The notes beneath the pieces were generated by a model. It did not search any database. It saw only the letters and a program-made list of their open reading frames with translations, and had not been told where the DNA came from. The position numbers and the translations under genes are program-made. Of a DNA stretch of 48,845 nt, positions 16,827 through 25,048 are shown piece after piece (positions within the stretch are counted from its first letter, which is position 1; each line of letters opens with the position of its first letter). The DNA is from Bdellovibrionaceae bacterium UBA6776 (GTDB lineage Bacteria > Bdellovibrionota > Bdellovibrionia > Bdellovibrionales > UBA1609), in the NCBI GenBank assembly GCA_002453155.1, contig DKGG01000057.1, forward strand, positions 445 to 49,289. The letters run 5' to 3'.

Positions 16827-18090
16827 TTCAAAAAATTTGTCGGAAGAAGTCGAAAGACTCAGAAAAATCAATCTGGCCTTGATGAAAAAGGTTGAGAGTG
16901 GATTGGCTCAGAATCAAAGTGCTTTTGGAATTTTTGAAAGCAACGTCTTACTTGAAAACAAAGTGAAAGAGCGGACTCGAGCTCTGGAGTCCTTAACTTC
17001 TGTCCTGAATCAAGAGCGCAACCGTTTGGCCATTCTCATTCGATCTCTTCCAGGCTCTATAGTTATTTACGATTTAAATCTTAAACCAATTGAGGTCTAT
17101 CTTGGTAGATGTGGAACGAAGACTTGGGGCGATAATGAGGGCTTCATACAAAATGCCTGGCCCCATCTCCATGCGGGCCTCAAGAAAGCGATCAATCCAA
17201 ATCAAGGCAAGGTTGATTTGCAATTCGGTCTTTGGATGCATTTAGATTCTCAGAAACTTCACTTTGAGTGTTCGGTCTCAGAGCTATCAGATCACACCTT
17301 TTTACTTTACATACAGGATGACACCAAAGACAAAGAGCAAGAAGAAATCATCGCTTCTCAAAAATCACAAATTGCACAAGCTGCAAAATTGGCAGCCTTG
17401 GGAGAAATGGCCGGAGGAATTGCCCACGAAATCAATACCCCTTTAACCACCATTTCCCTTCTTACTGGAAAACTGGTGCGAGGATTGACCTCAGAGGAAA
17501 TCAATCCTGAAGATCTGATCCAATCTGCGGGACGCATACAGGACACTGTCCTCAAAATTTCAACCATTGTAAAAAGCTTAAAGCAAATTTCTCGAGACAC
17601 GAATTCAGACGCTTTGAGAACTTGCCTTTTATGTGATGTTCTGGCGGAAACTACTCAGCTTTGTTCCTCAAAGTTTCGAAGTATGGGAATTGATCTTCGC
17701 ATCAATGCGCCCACTGGAATAAAAATTTCCGTGCGCCCGGTGCAAATCGAACAGGTTCTTTTAAATCTTCTTAACAACTCTGCCTACGCCGTGAAGGACC
17801 TAGAAAGTCCGTGGATTGCCATCGACTGCCTCCCATTTGATGACTCCGTTGAAATTCGCGTGACCGACAGCGGCCCAGGAATTCCCGAAGATATTTTGGA
17901 AAAAATATTTAATCCCTTTTTTACGACAAAGCCCATCGGCGAAGGAACTGGAATTGGGATGAGCATCTCTCGAAGTTTTATCAAAGATCATGGCAGTGAT
18001 TTGACCTATGAACTGCGTAATGGAAACACTTCATTTCGATTTGAAGTTCGCAAGGTTTCAGAGGAAGCCGAACAAGAAAAAGCCTCTTAA
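16810..18090 (+). CDS. Histidine kinase paired with the FIST protein
   Basis: 426 residues. An N-terminal coiled-coil-like region (1-75) and a degenerate PAS-like segment (about 76-170) precede HisKA with H206 in GGIAHEINTPLTT. The catalytic domain has an N-box (about 317-329), DSGPGIPEDILEKIFNPFFTTK, and the G2 stretch GEGTGIGMSIS. This is the NtrB/HK4-like type. No membrane segment and no receiver domain are present, and no response regulator is adjacent. The start is uncertain: TTG at 16810 lies inside the FIST gene and lacks a good ribosome site, so coupled translation is likely. Confidence 0.87.
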   Translation: MEKPVDSKNLSEEVERLRKINLALMKKVESGLAQNQSAFGIFESNVLLENKVKERTRALESLTSVLNQERNRLAILIRSLPGSIVIYDLNLKPIEVYLGRCGTKTWGDNEGFIQNAWPHLHAGLKKAINPNQGKVDLQFGLWMHLDSQKLHFECSVSELSDHTFLLYIQDDTKDKEQEEIIASQKSQIAQAAKLAALGEMAGGIAHEINTPLTTISLLTGKLVRGLTSEEINPEDLIQSAGRIQDTVLKISTIVKSLKQISRDTNSDALRTCLLCDVLAETTQLCSSKFRSMGIDLRINAPTGIKISVRPVQIEQVLLNLLNNSAYAVKDLESPWIAIDCLPFDDSVEIRVTDSGPGIPEDILEKIFNPFFTTKPIGEGTGIGMSISRSFIKDHGSDLTYELRNGNTSFRFEVRKVSEEAEQEKAS

Positions 18091-18998
18091 TGTCGCTTTA
18101 GAGACTCTAAAAAGAAATGCATCATCAATTCACTGGAGTGCGGACCCTTGGATTCAAAAAAGGGTAGGCGCACATCACTGAAACCCTTCGATTTCAATTG
18201 ATCCTCACAGTGGCCCGCCGGTCGAGACCCAAACCAGGCATGCCCCATCCCATGAACTAAATGAACCCGAGCAATTCGAAAATCTTTCTTCGAAGTGTAT
18301 TCAAAGGTGGACATGGCCGTGCCCTCTTTTTTTGAACCGGTTCTTTTCAGTGGATCCGCAAGCCCCGTGAAATCTTCGATCAAAAACTCAGCATGGATGG
18401 GGTGAACTTTCTCGTCCGCATCCCCATGAATTGCTAGGAGCGAACCCTTAAAATCCTTAGGATTGCAAAACCGCCATGGAAGCATCGCAGGCGGTCCCCG
18501 ACGAAGAACATAATCTCCGGACAAAATATTTTGAGCCAACCCGTATGAGGTCCCAGAGTGAATCGCTCCCGCCTGAAACTTCTCGGGAAAGCAAGCCAAC
18601 AGTGAAGAAGCCATGATTCCACCCGCAGACAAGCCCGCGACAAAAAGTTTTGGATCTTTCAAATCCAGATCCTGAATTTTTGACTCCACAGAAGTCATGA
18701 TCTCTTCCAACTGCCCTGATTCTCGCTTTTGGTTGGAAGCGTAAAACCAATTCCAGCAATCCACCATATTGGATCCTTCTGGAACTTGAGGATAGATCAC
18801 CACAAAGTTGTGCTTTCGCGCCAAAGTATCAAAGCCCGTGCCCGCGGCCATGGTTTCTGCGGACTGCATGCAACCATGAAGAACAATCAGCACATTTGCC
18901 TTGGATTTATTGAGTTTCTCTGGAACGAATACCAATTGAGCAAAAAGGGGCTGAGCAAAAATCAATAACAGTAACCATCCGCCCCAAAATTTTCTCAT
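18087..18998 (-). CDS. PHB-depolymerase/LpqC-like secreted esterase
   Basis: 303-residue alpha/beta hydrolase with a signal peptide (LLLLIFAQPLFAQ). Motifs are the oxyanion region VLHGCMQSAETMAAGTGFD, the nucleophile GLSAGG (Ser near 124), the acid in IHGDADEKVHP and the histidine in VHGMGHAWFG. This matches the poly(3-hydroxybutyrate) depolymerase/feruloyl esterase family (PF10503). No separate PHB-binding domain follows, so the substrate may be a short ester rather than polymer. The ATG at 18998 lies 3 bases after the stop of the REC-TPR gene. The 3' end overlaps the convergent kinase by 4 bases. Confidence 0.87.
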   Translation of the reverse strand: MRKFWGGWLLLLIFAQPLFAQLVFVPEKLNKSKANVLIVLHGCMQSAETMAAGTGFDTLARKHNFVVIYPQVPEGSNMVDCWNWFYASNQKRESGQLEEIMTSVESKIQDLDLKDPKLFVAGLSAGGIMASSLLACFPEKFQAGAIHSGTSYGLAQNILSGDYVLRRGPPAMLPWRFCNPKDFKGSLLAIHGDADEKVHPIHAEFLIEDFTGLADPLKRTGSKKEGTAMSTFEYTSKKDFRIARVHLVHGMGHAWFGSRPAGHCEDQLKSKGFSDVRLPFFESKGPHSSELMMHFFLESLKRH

Positions 18999-19001
18999 CA
19001 A

Positions 19002-20315
19002 TCAGCTAACCTTTAGAATTGCATAAAATTTTTCACGAAAATCTGGAAAAAGCTGTGCAGCCTTAAATGCCGCCTGTTCGGCCATGGTTGCTTTGTCTTG
19101 GCTCATCAACAGCTTAATCACGTCGTTACAGATATCTGGGGTGGCTGTTCCCTCGTCAATGAGCTTCTTCCCCTTTGTAATTAGTTCATGTGGAGGAAGC
19201 TTGGCTTTACCCACTTGAAATTCCATCTGAAGAAACTTAGGAGTTTCACGTGCCTCAAAAGGAAACATCTCTAAGAACACTTCGGCTTCGTTGACATGTT
19301 GATCTTTCAACAAGGCCGTCACTACGCGCTCTAAAAACTTGGGATCTCTCTTAGAAGCCGTTGAAGCTTTTTTCAAACTTTCCAAGGCTCTTTTTGAATT
19401 TTTCTTTTTTAAAAAATACCGGCCGCTAAAAAACATCGCTTCCGTCATCACTTTTGTCAGACGTTCGGAACGACGATCCAGCTTGAGAAAACTTTCGTAG
19501 TATCGATCCAAATCTTCAAAGTGATTGGTAAAGATGGCAAGTGTGGCCATTTTTTCAAGAGTTGCCGGAGAAATGGGGAAGTTTTCATTGATGGTTTTAA
19601 TCACCTTATAGGCTTCTTCACGATCCTCTTTCTCGAATAGAATATCAAACTTTCCTTGCAAACATTTGTAGTGAACCGGGTTGTGCTTCAATCCCTCTTC
19701 GAAACTTTTCAAAGCCTCATCTTTGCGATTCAATTTGGAGAGGATTGTCCCCTCGTAACAGTAGGCCAAAGACGGTTTGTCCGTCATGGATTTAGCTTCT
19801 TTGAAAAATTTTAGTGCTTCCTCATCCTTTCCTTCTTTCTGCAGCGCTTTGCCCTCTTGAATTTTAAGAGAGTATGGCGACGGCGACGCTTTTCGATGAA
19901 GTACACTTTGTAGAATTTCTTGAAACTGACCCAAGGTGAATGGCTTCAGAATGTAGGCATCCACTTCCTCTTCCGCCGCTTCCGCCACGTTGGAATCGTT
20001 GCTGTTGGAAGTGGCCATAATAAAAATTCGCTGACCTGGGTTGTCCAAATATTCCTGTTGCATGGCCGCAAGTTCCAATCCAAATCGATGCCCAATTTGA
20101 TATTCAGAGATAATGATTTCCGGCTTCTCTTTGATTGCAATCAAGGCCCGCTCGAAAGACGCTTCTCTGAAAATGTTTTCGTGCGCACTTCCCATTTTTA
20201 ATAAAATCTGCTGAATGGAATTTGAAAACGAAGACGAGGGCTCCAAGATCAAAATCTTTTTACTTTTAATAAATTCCTGCACATTGGAAGGAACACTTCC
20301 GTCCGCTTTACTCAT
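19002..20315 (-). CDS. Degenerate receiver domain fused to TPR repeats
   Basis: 437 residues. The first about 140 form a CheY-like receiver, but the acidic pair is replaced (ILILEPSSSF, E25-P26) and the phosphoacceptor position carries Glu (IISEYQIG, E71), while the lysine (ILKPFTL) is kept. It may therefore not accept phosphate, or may mimic the phosphorylated state. The rest is a series of TPR-like helical pairs (GKALQKEGKDEEALKFFKEA, SKLNRKDEALKSFEEGLKHNP), a protein-interaction scaffold. The start overlaps by 8 bases the end of a PilZ-like gene. Its partner and pathway are unknown. Confidence 0.85.
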   Translation of the reverse strand: MSKADGSVPSNVQEFIKSKKILILEPSSSFSNSIQQILLKMGSAHENIFREASFERALIAIKEKPEIIISEYQIGHRFGLELAAMQQEYLDNPGQRIFIMATSNSNDSNVAEAAEEEVDAYILKPFTLGQFQEILQSVLHRKASPSPYSLKIQEGKALQKEGKDEEALKFFKEAKSMTDKPSLAYCYEGTILSKLNRKDEALKSFEEGLKHNPVHYKCLQGKFDILFEKEDREEAYKVIKTINENFPISPATLEKMATLAIFTNHFEDLDRYYESFLKLDRRSERLTKVMTEAMFFSGRYFLKKKNSKRALESLKKASTASKRDPKFLERVVTALLKDQHVNEAEVFLEMFPFEARETPKFLQMEFQVGKAKLPPHELITKGKKLIDEGTATPDICNDVIKLLMSQDKATMAEQAAFKAAQLFPDFREKFYAILKVS

Positions 20316-20709
20316 TGTCGTCGCCCTTTATACTTTCAAAAATTTCCAAAATTCGAGATTGTTGATGCTCTACAGATTCAATGAGAGTCTGCCAAAGCTT
20401 TCGATCCATTTTTTTGAAGTCGATATTCACAAGCATTCCGTCGTCTCTTGGATCCGCCTTAACGATTTGCCCTGTGGCCAAAACCTTCTCTGCTTTTCCT
20501 TGAATCTCAACAGCCAAACTCATTGAAACAATGTGACCTTGGGCACAAGACCCCTTGGGAAGCAGAACTTGAATTCCATTGTCTAAAAGACTTGAAGCTA
20601 AAAGCTTTTGAGCTACACTTTTTGCGGTCTTACCAATCGGTAATCCTGTGGTGGCATTTTCTATTTCAAGAAGTGCAACTGAAAAAGGGGGACGTTTCGA
20701 GCTGGGCAC
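20308..20709 (-). CDS. PilZ-like protein, possible c-di-GMP effector
   Basis: 133 residues starting at GTG with AAAGGA 8 bases upstream. The layout resembles a stand-alone PilZ barrel: VAQKLLASSLLDNGIQVLLPKGS corresponds to the xDxSxxG region, followed by strands (IVSMSLAVEIQ, KVLATGQIVKADPRDDGMLVNIDFKKM) and a terminal helix. The upstream RxxxR di-GMP site is not clear, so binding is uncertain. It is the first gene of a three-gene operon with the REC-TPR protein and the esterase. Confidence 0.6.
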   Translation of the reverse strand: MPSSKRPPFSVALLEIENATTGLPIGKTAKSVAQKLLASSLLDNGIQVLLPKGSCAQGHIVSMSLAVEIQGKAEKVLATGQIVKADPRDDGMLVNIDFKKMDRKLWQTLIESVEHQQSRILEIFESIKGDDNE

Positions 20710-20887
20710 AGACAGGTCCTTTGATCAGGGTTAGGGCATTCCAAAATTATGCCGTTTGGCTGGATCTTTGAAAAGGCTTCTCTCTAAATCTCACCCAAGG
20801 TCAGCTTGCCCCAGTCATTATGATGGAATTCGGCAGGAAATACCCGTCTGCATTGACCCTCATGTTGCCATCGGCGAAAATCAAGTG

Positions 20888-21817
20888 ATGGTAAGATTCT
20901 TGATTCGGGGCCTGATGCTTTCAGTTTTCTTGATTGGCCCTTTCGCCCAATCAGAACGAACCGCTATTGGCTTGGATGGGAAACCACCCGAGCAAAAAAC
21001 CAATGATGAGCAAACCAATCCAGTGGATGCGAACGCACCAAAGATCACTCAAACCGATTACTTTGGTGCGGAAGGTTCCGACGAACGAAACAAAGAGGTT
21101 CGTGAATTTACCGAGCTCTATCAAAAATTTGCCAACAATCCAAAAATCAAAGGCTCTCAGAAAGCGGTTGAGCATGCCTTGGCCTTTTATGTGAAAAATA
21201 AAGATGGAGTTTCGAAAAGCTGTAAAGGTTCACACCCTGGAATGAAAATCAGAGACGACAATTGGGTGGTTGTTACCGACTATACAAAGGGATCCGACAC
21301 TCAGCGGATGCATATGCTCAATTTGAAAACAGGTGAAGTAATTACGACCGCAGCCGCACACGGTTATGGATCCAGCAAAGATTTAAAAAATTGCCCCAAA
21401 GATATGCTGATGTCTTGCCGTAAAAAAGGAAGAACTACCCGTTGCAAGATTCCAACAAAATTCACTGATCGAAGCGGACAAGGAACAACCTTAAGAGGAT
21501 TTTTTATTGCCAACGGCGGCTATGTCAGTCCACAAAGAACCTTTCGCGCTGGCCGGCCCCCACATAGGCCTGGAACCGTAAATGCGCTTGATCTGGACGG
21601 CGTCCAGGAAGCCAACAAAGGTGCCCGTGGGGATCGTAAAGTTTTTCATCGCGCAAGTTACGTGGGAAAAGATAAAGTGAACGCATGCTCTTTCAGCGCA
21701 GGCTGTCCCTCGATCAGTCCTGAAATATTTGAGAAGCTCAAAGGCGACCTTAAATCGGGATCGCTTTTCTACAACCATACCATTGTGGAAGACAAACTTG
21801 AAAAACCGGAATGCTAA
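20888..21817 (+). CDS. Murein L,D-transpeptidase-like protein (YkuD_2 type)
   Basis: About 309 residues, exported (VRFLIRGLMLSVFLIGPFAQS at the N-terminus). The C-terminal half matches the murein L,D-transpeptidase catalytic domain family PF13645: WVVVTDYTKGSDTQRMHMLNLKTGEV, the histidine in KVFHRASYVG and the catalytic cysteine in CSFSAGCPSISPE. Such enzymes cross-link or modify peptidoglycan. I placed the start at ATG 20888, where the hydrophobic segment begins; reading from 20756 would add 44 residues without signal character. Additional cysteines (SKSC, LKNCPKD, MSCRK, TTRCK, PEC) suggest disulfides. Confidence 0.83.
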   Translation: MVRFLIRGLMLSVFLIGPFAQSERTAIGLDGKPPEQKTNDEQTNPVDANAPKITQTDYFGAEGSDERNKEVREFTELYQKFANNPKIKGSQKAVEHALAFYVKNKDGVSKSCKGSHPGMKIRDDNWVVVTDYTKGSDTQRMHMLNLKTGEVITTAAAHGYGSSKDLKNCPKDMLMSCRKKGRTTRCKIPTKFTDRSGQGTTLRGFFIANGGYVSPQRTFRAGRPPHRPGTVNALDLDGVQEANKGARGDRKVFHRASYVGKDKVNACSFSAGCPSISPEIFEKLKGDLKSGSLFYNHTIVEDKLEKPEC

Positions 21818-21832
21818 AATAAAGGAATTCCT

Positions 21833-22345
21833 ATGAAGCTAAAATGCCCCTTCTATATAATTGCTCTCTTGCTCTTGTTTTCATTGGAATCCTTTGCCAC
21901 ACCGAAAACGCGAAAATTGGCTCAGCAAAATGAGGGCAGCGTTTTTGAAGTGATTTTGGCTTACGAAAAGGATGCGAACAATTTCAAAGACATCAAACTT
22001 TATTTAACACCTACGGACGCCTATATGAGTTTTGTCAGTTACGAACATCGAGAGTACCTCCTGGATTGTCCGCGAAGACCCGGGGATGAAGGATGGACCT
22101 GTTTCAGCCCTTGTGATGGAGGCGAAATTAAAATTTCATTTTCGGAAACTTTAGGATTTCGAGAAATCACCATGGCCCCCTTCGATATCATTCCAAGATT
22201 GTGCGATGGAAGCGAAGACGACAGTGACCCTCACCTCACCGCTCGAAAGCCTTTGAAGTTTCAACTGAAATCCATCTCTCCCCGCGTGGACAAGTTGCCG
22301 CCCTTGAAAAAAGCGTCTTCAAGTAAAGGCTTAAAGAAAAAATAA
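21833..22345 (+). CDS. Secreted protein of unknown function
   Basis: 170 residues with a signal peptide (FYIIALLLLFSLESFAT) and a lysine-rich tail ending KGLKKK. The centre contains four cysteines (LLDCPRR, WTCFSPC, RLCDG), suggesting two disulfides. AGGAAT lies 5 bases before the ATG, and the gene starts 15 bases after the L,D-transpeptidase stop, so the two are probably an operon. The function may relate to the cell wall (inference from neighbours only). Confidence 0.65.
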   Translation: MKLKCPFYIIALLLLFSLESFATPKTRKLAQQNEGSVFEVILAYEKDANNFKDIKLYLTPTDAYMSFVSYEHREYLLDCPRRPGDEGWTCFSPCDGGEIKISFSETLGFREITMAPFDIIPRLCDGSEDDSDPHLTARKPLKFQLKSISPRVDKLPPLKKASSSKGLKKK

Positions 22346-22348
22346 AAT

Positions 22349-23107
22349 CTAGTTGGAAGCAACAATACGGTTAGAGTCTAGGCTTTTAAGCGCCTGATGA
22401 GCCTGTCGGTAATTGCCCACCACCCGATTGGGATAAATGGAAGGCTCTTTTTGACGAGAGATCAATCGGTACACATTCCGTGCACCCATGTTGTAAGCAG
22501 CCACATATCGGTAACCGACACCATTGAACTTCTTTCGAAGCTTCGAGAAGTAATAGGCTCCCAATTTGATATTGAGTTTAGGATCTCGAAGATCCAATCG
22601 ACCGGAGTGCTTGAGCTTCTGAGCCAACCACTTGGCTGTCTTTGGTCGGATTTGCATCAATCCGATTTCACCATGTCGACCCAAAGCCAACGGATTAAAT
22701 GAACTTTCCGTTTGAATGACCGCAACAAGAAAAAGTGGATCCAATCCACGAATACGAGACTCTTTCATGATAGATCCAGCAATGGCGGTCGCCTGGCTTT
22801 TGTAATTTTGCGGCAAACGCTTTTGAATCAACTGAATCAAAGCCGATGTGTTGATGGACTTGCTGGTGGCCAGTGCGCTTTTGTGAAGACCTACGGACAC
22901 CAGTTCTTTCATTTGAACCTTCTGCTCTTTAGTGAGGTTCAATAAAGGACGGCCCAGGCTCATCCCATGGGAGACCATTTCTGCCGAGAAAACCAAGCCT
23001 GCAGCAGCTCCGATTTGTAGGGTCCAAAAGAATTTTCCTTTAATCTGTTCCATACCCCTTAGAAAAGCAAAGCGGGGGCCAGACTCTACCTTATTGAAAT
23101 TACTCAA
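22349..23107 (-). CDS. Lytic transglycosylase (SLT domain)
   Basis: 252 residues. An N-terminal hydrophobic segment (about 30-46, FFWTLQIGAAAGLVFSAE) is a signal anchor or signal peptide. The SLT fold has the catalytic Glu in FLVAVIQTESSFNPLALG, then GEIGLMQIRPKTAKWLA and YVAAYNMGARNVYRL, typical of MltE/Slt-type enzymes that cut glycan strands with 1,6-anhydro products. TTG at 23107 has GAGGTG 4 bases upstream; an in-frame ATG at 23053 is the alternative. It is convergent, 3 bases from the secreted protein's stop. Confidence 0.88.
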   Translation of the reverse strand: MSNFNKVESGPRFAFLRGMEQIKGKFFWTLQIGAAAGLVFSAEMVSHGMSLGRPLLNLTKEQKVQMKELVSVGLHKSALATSKSINTSALIQLIQKRLPQNYKSQATAIAGSIMKESRIRGLDPLFLVAVIQTESSFNPLALGRHGEIGLMQIRPKTAKWLAQKLKHSGRLDLRDPKLNIKLGAYYFSKLRKKFNGVGYRYVAAYNMGARNVYRLISRQKEPSIYPNRVVGNYRQAHQALKSLDSNRIVASN

Positions 23108-23388
23108 TTTTCACCTCATCTCAGATACAATGAGGGTGGATTTGCCCAGGGTTCGGACAGCTGTCGAAAGAGTTCTAACAGTCGTTTCAAACTGAGACGC
23201 TCTCGCTCAGAGGCCACCTATTGCTCACTGCATCAGGAGCCTTCATAACGCTGCTTGTCTTAAGGGGCAAGGAAAATTGCCTATTTTGCGTGCATCACCA
23301 TAAGGGAGAATGGCGGCCCAATTTATTCCTGTCCCGATTTTTGCAATTATTTCAGTCGTAACTCAAATCTTAACCCAAGGATCAAAGT

Positions 23389-24870
23389 ATGAGCTCTAGG
23401 CCTAGCAACTCCCCACAAAATAGCCGACGATTTCTGTCACTTGTGACTATCTTGTTAGCAGCCCAAACAGCATTTATTGGTTGTGAAGAGGTTGATGACC
23501 AAGCGTACACTCCCGATAATGCTTTGGAGTCCGTTAATCCGACTCCTAAGTCTAGAGGATTTGTAGAGAACAATAATAGGCATGAAATACTCATGGCAGT
23601 AATAGACTCCGGAACGGATTACAATCACCCTTTAATCGCAGGAAACTTTCATTTCGATCTCGAAGATGGGAAACCCGTAGGGATAGGCTACGACTACACC
23701 GGCGAAGACAGATGGCCAGCCCCATATGTTGCGTTGACATCTCATTTAAATCCTCACATGGATCAAAAGGGGAAGGAAAAGGGACTCCTCATTCAGCGAA
23801 GAACGGGCAACCTAAGAGATAGGTTCCCATTACTGAGCAAGTTCTTGGACCCTTTACGTAATATCTTGCAAGAGCGTGAAAGTGGAGCGTACCACGGCAC
23901 CCATGTCGGTGGTTTGATGGTATATGATGAACCTCGTCTCGGCCTCATTCCATATAGAGTCTTGCCGGTAAATAAAATAATGAAGGATGGCAACGAGGAC
24001 TGGAGTGCCCCCAGCAAATCAGAGATTGTGTTTGAACAGATTCGCAGAGCAGTCAACGACGCTCTTTCAAAAGGCGTAAGAGTTATTAATTTCTCACTAT
24101 CTTTAAATCAAAGAGAAGACGGCGGTGGCGCCTTATTGTCCGGAGCGGCGTCTGAGGCCGAATTGAGAGAGTTTAGAGAGAAAATGGAATCTATTAAAAA
24201 AATTGCTCTTGAAAACCCATCCGTGGCCTTTGTCGCAGCTGCTGGCAATGAGGGACAATGGATTAGTGAAGACTCTGCTCTTCAGTTGCCTTGTGGTATT
24301 TCAGCTCCCAACATCTTGTGTGTGGGCGCATTAAATGATCGTAACTCTTTGGCGTCGTTCTCTAATATTCTGCTATCTGACTACCCATTTGTTGCAGCCC
24401 CGGGCGAGGATATTCTGTCGCTATTCCCAACCAAGATGTGTAATTCTGATGAGCTAAAGCAGCTCGATAGTGATGATTCTTCTTGGCCTTATGATTCAGT
24501 CAAATCTAGAAAACGCCATTATCGTGACTTAGAGGAAGAGTGCTCTAAAAGTGAATCTGGTCTGAAAGTGGCAAGTGGCACTTCCATGGCATCTCCAATA
24601 GTTGCCAGGATGATTGGCAAAATACTTCTACAGAACCCAAGTCTCTCAGGTTCTGAAGCTATCAATGTGCTCATCAATAGAGGCGAAAACCTCCAAATGG
24701 GACCATTGGGTATTCAGAGACTCGTTGTTGAAAGGCCATCTTGGTACCCCCGTAATTCAGCTCAGACTAATGGTCCCCTATTAAACCCAATTAGCAATAG
24801 TGGAGAAGTCAAACAGGGCTGGTTCGAACTCTATATCAAGAAGCCAGATCAAAAGAGCGTCGAAATCTAA
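23389..24870 (+). CDS. Subtilisin-family (S8) serine protease lipoprotein
   Basis: 493 residues with a lipobox (AAQTAFIGC, Cys near residue 31), so it is probably anchored in the envelope. The catalytic triad is clear: Asp in MAVIDSGTDYNHP, His in YHGTHVGG and Ser in ASGTSMASP; the oxyanion Asn is in AAAGNEG. Long insertions separate Asp from His (about 95 residues) and precede Ser. AAGGA lies before the ATG. Arg is mostly AGA/AGG and ATA is common, unlike neighbours, which suggests recent transfer. The C-terminus may be frameshifted: another frame stays open from 24800 to 25048. Confidence 0.9.
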   Translation: MSSRPSNSPQNSRRFLSLVTILLAAQTAFIGCEEVDDQAYTPDNALESVNPTPKSRGFVENNNRHEILMAVIDSGTDYNHPLIAGNFHFDLEDGKPVGIGYDYTGEDRWPAPYVALTSHLNPHMDQKGKEKGLLIQRRTGNLRDRFPLLSKFLDPLRNILQERESGAYHGTHVGGLMVYDEPRLGLIPYRVLPVNKIMKDGNEDWSAPSKSEIVFEQIRRAVNDALSKGVRVINFSLSLNQREDGGGALLSGAASEAELREFREKMESIKKIALENPSVAFVAAAGNEGQWISEDSALQLPCGISAPNILCVGALNDRNSLASFSNILLSDYPFVAAPGEDILSLFPTKMCNSDELKQLDSDDSSWPYDSVKSRKRHYRDLEEECSKSESGLKVASGTSMASPIVARMIGKILLQNPSLSGSEAINVLINRGENLQMGPLGIQRLVVERPSWYPRNSAQTNGPLLNPISNSGEVKQGWFELYIKKPDQKSVEI

Positions 24871-25048
24871 AGTTTATGTAATAGTTGGCAATGAAGGGAA
24901 AATGATCAAACTCTATGAGCTGAATGTAGAACAAGAACAGCTCATAGAGATCATTGGACATGAGAAAAGAAGGCTTCTGAAAAAGTACCTGGGTACCTGG
25001 GTTAAGGGCCACCAAAGCGACCTAAAAAACGACTCCCACGGAGAGTGA
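24800..25048 (+). other. Open frame overlapping the protease end; possible frameshifted C-terminus
   Basis: A frame of 82 codons overlaps the last 71 bases of the protease and continues 178 bases past its stop, ending inside the convergent gene. The part after 24870 reads like protein (VYVIVGNEGKMIKLYELNVE). It has no ribosome site, starts only at GTG, and could be the displaced end of the protease after a one-base indel near 24860. It could equally be chance coding in a spacer. Confidence 0.3.
24911..24949. repeat. 12-bp perfect inverted repeat
   Basis: CTCTATGAGCTG (24911-24922) and its exact complement CAGCTCATAGAG (24938-24949) flank a 15-base loop. No T-run follows on either side, so a standard terminator is unlikely. 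It lies between two convergent genes, just past the protease stop. Confidence 0.6.

Noticed and set aside
18097..18111. TTTAGAG/CTCTAAA hairpin as terminator of the FIST-kinase operon
   Set aside because: The stem is only 6 bp with a minimal loop, has no T-run on the plus strand, and lies within the esterase coding sequence.
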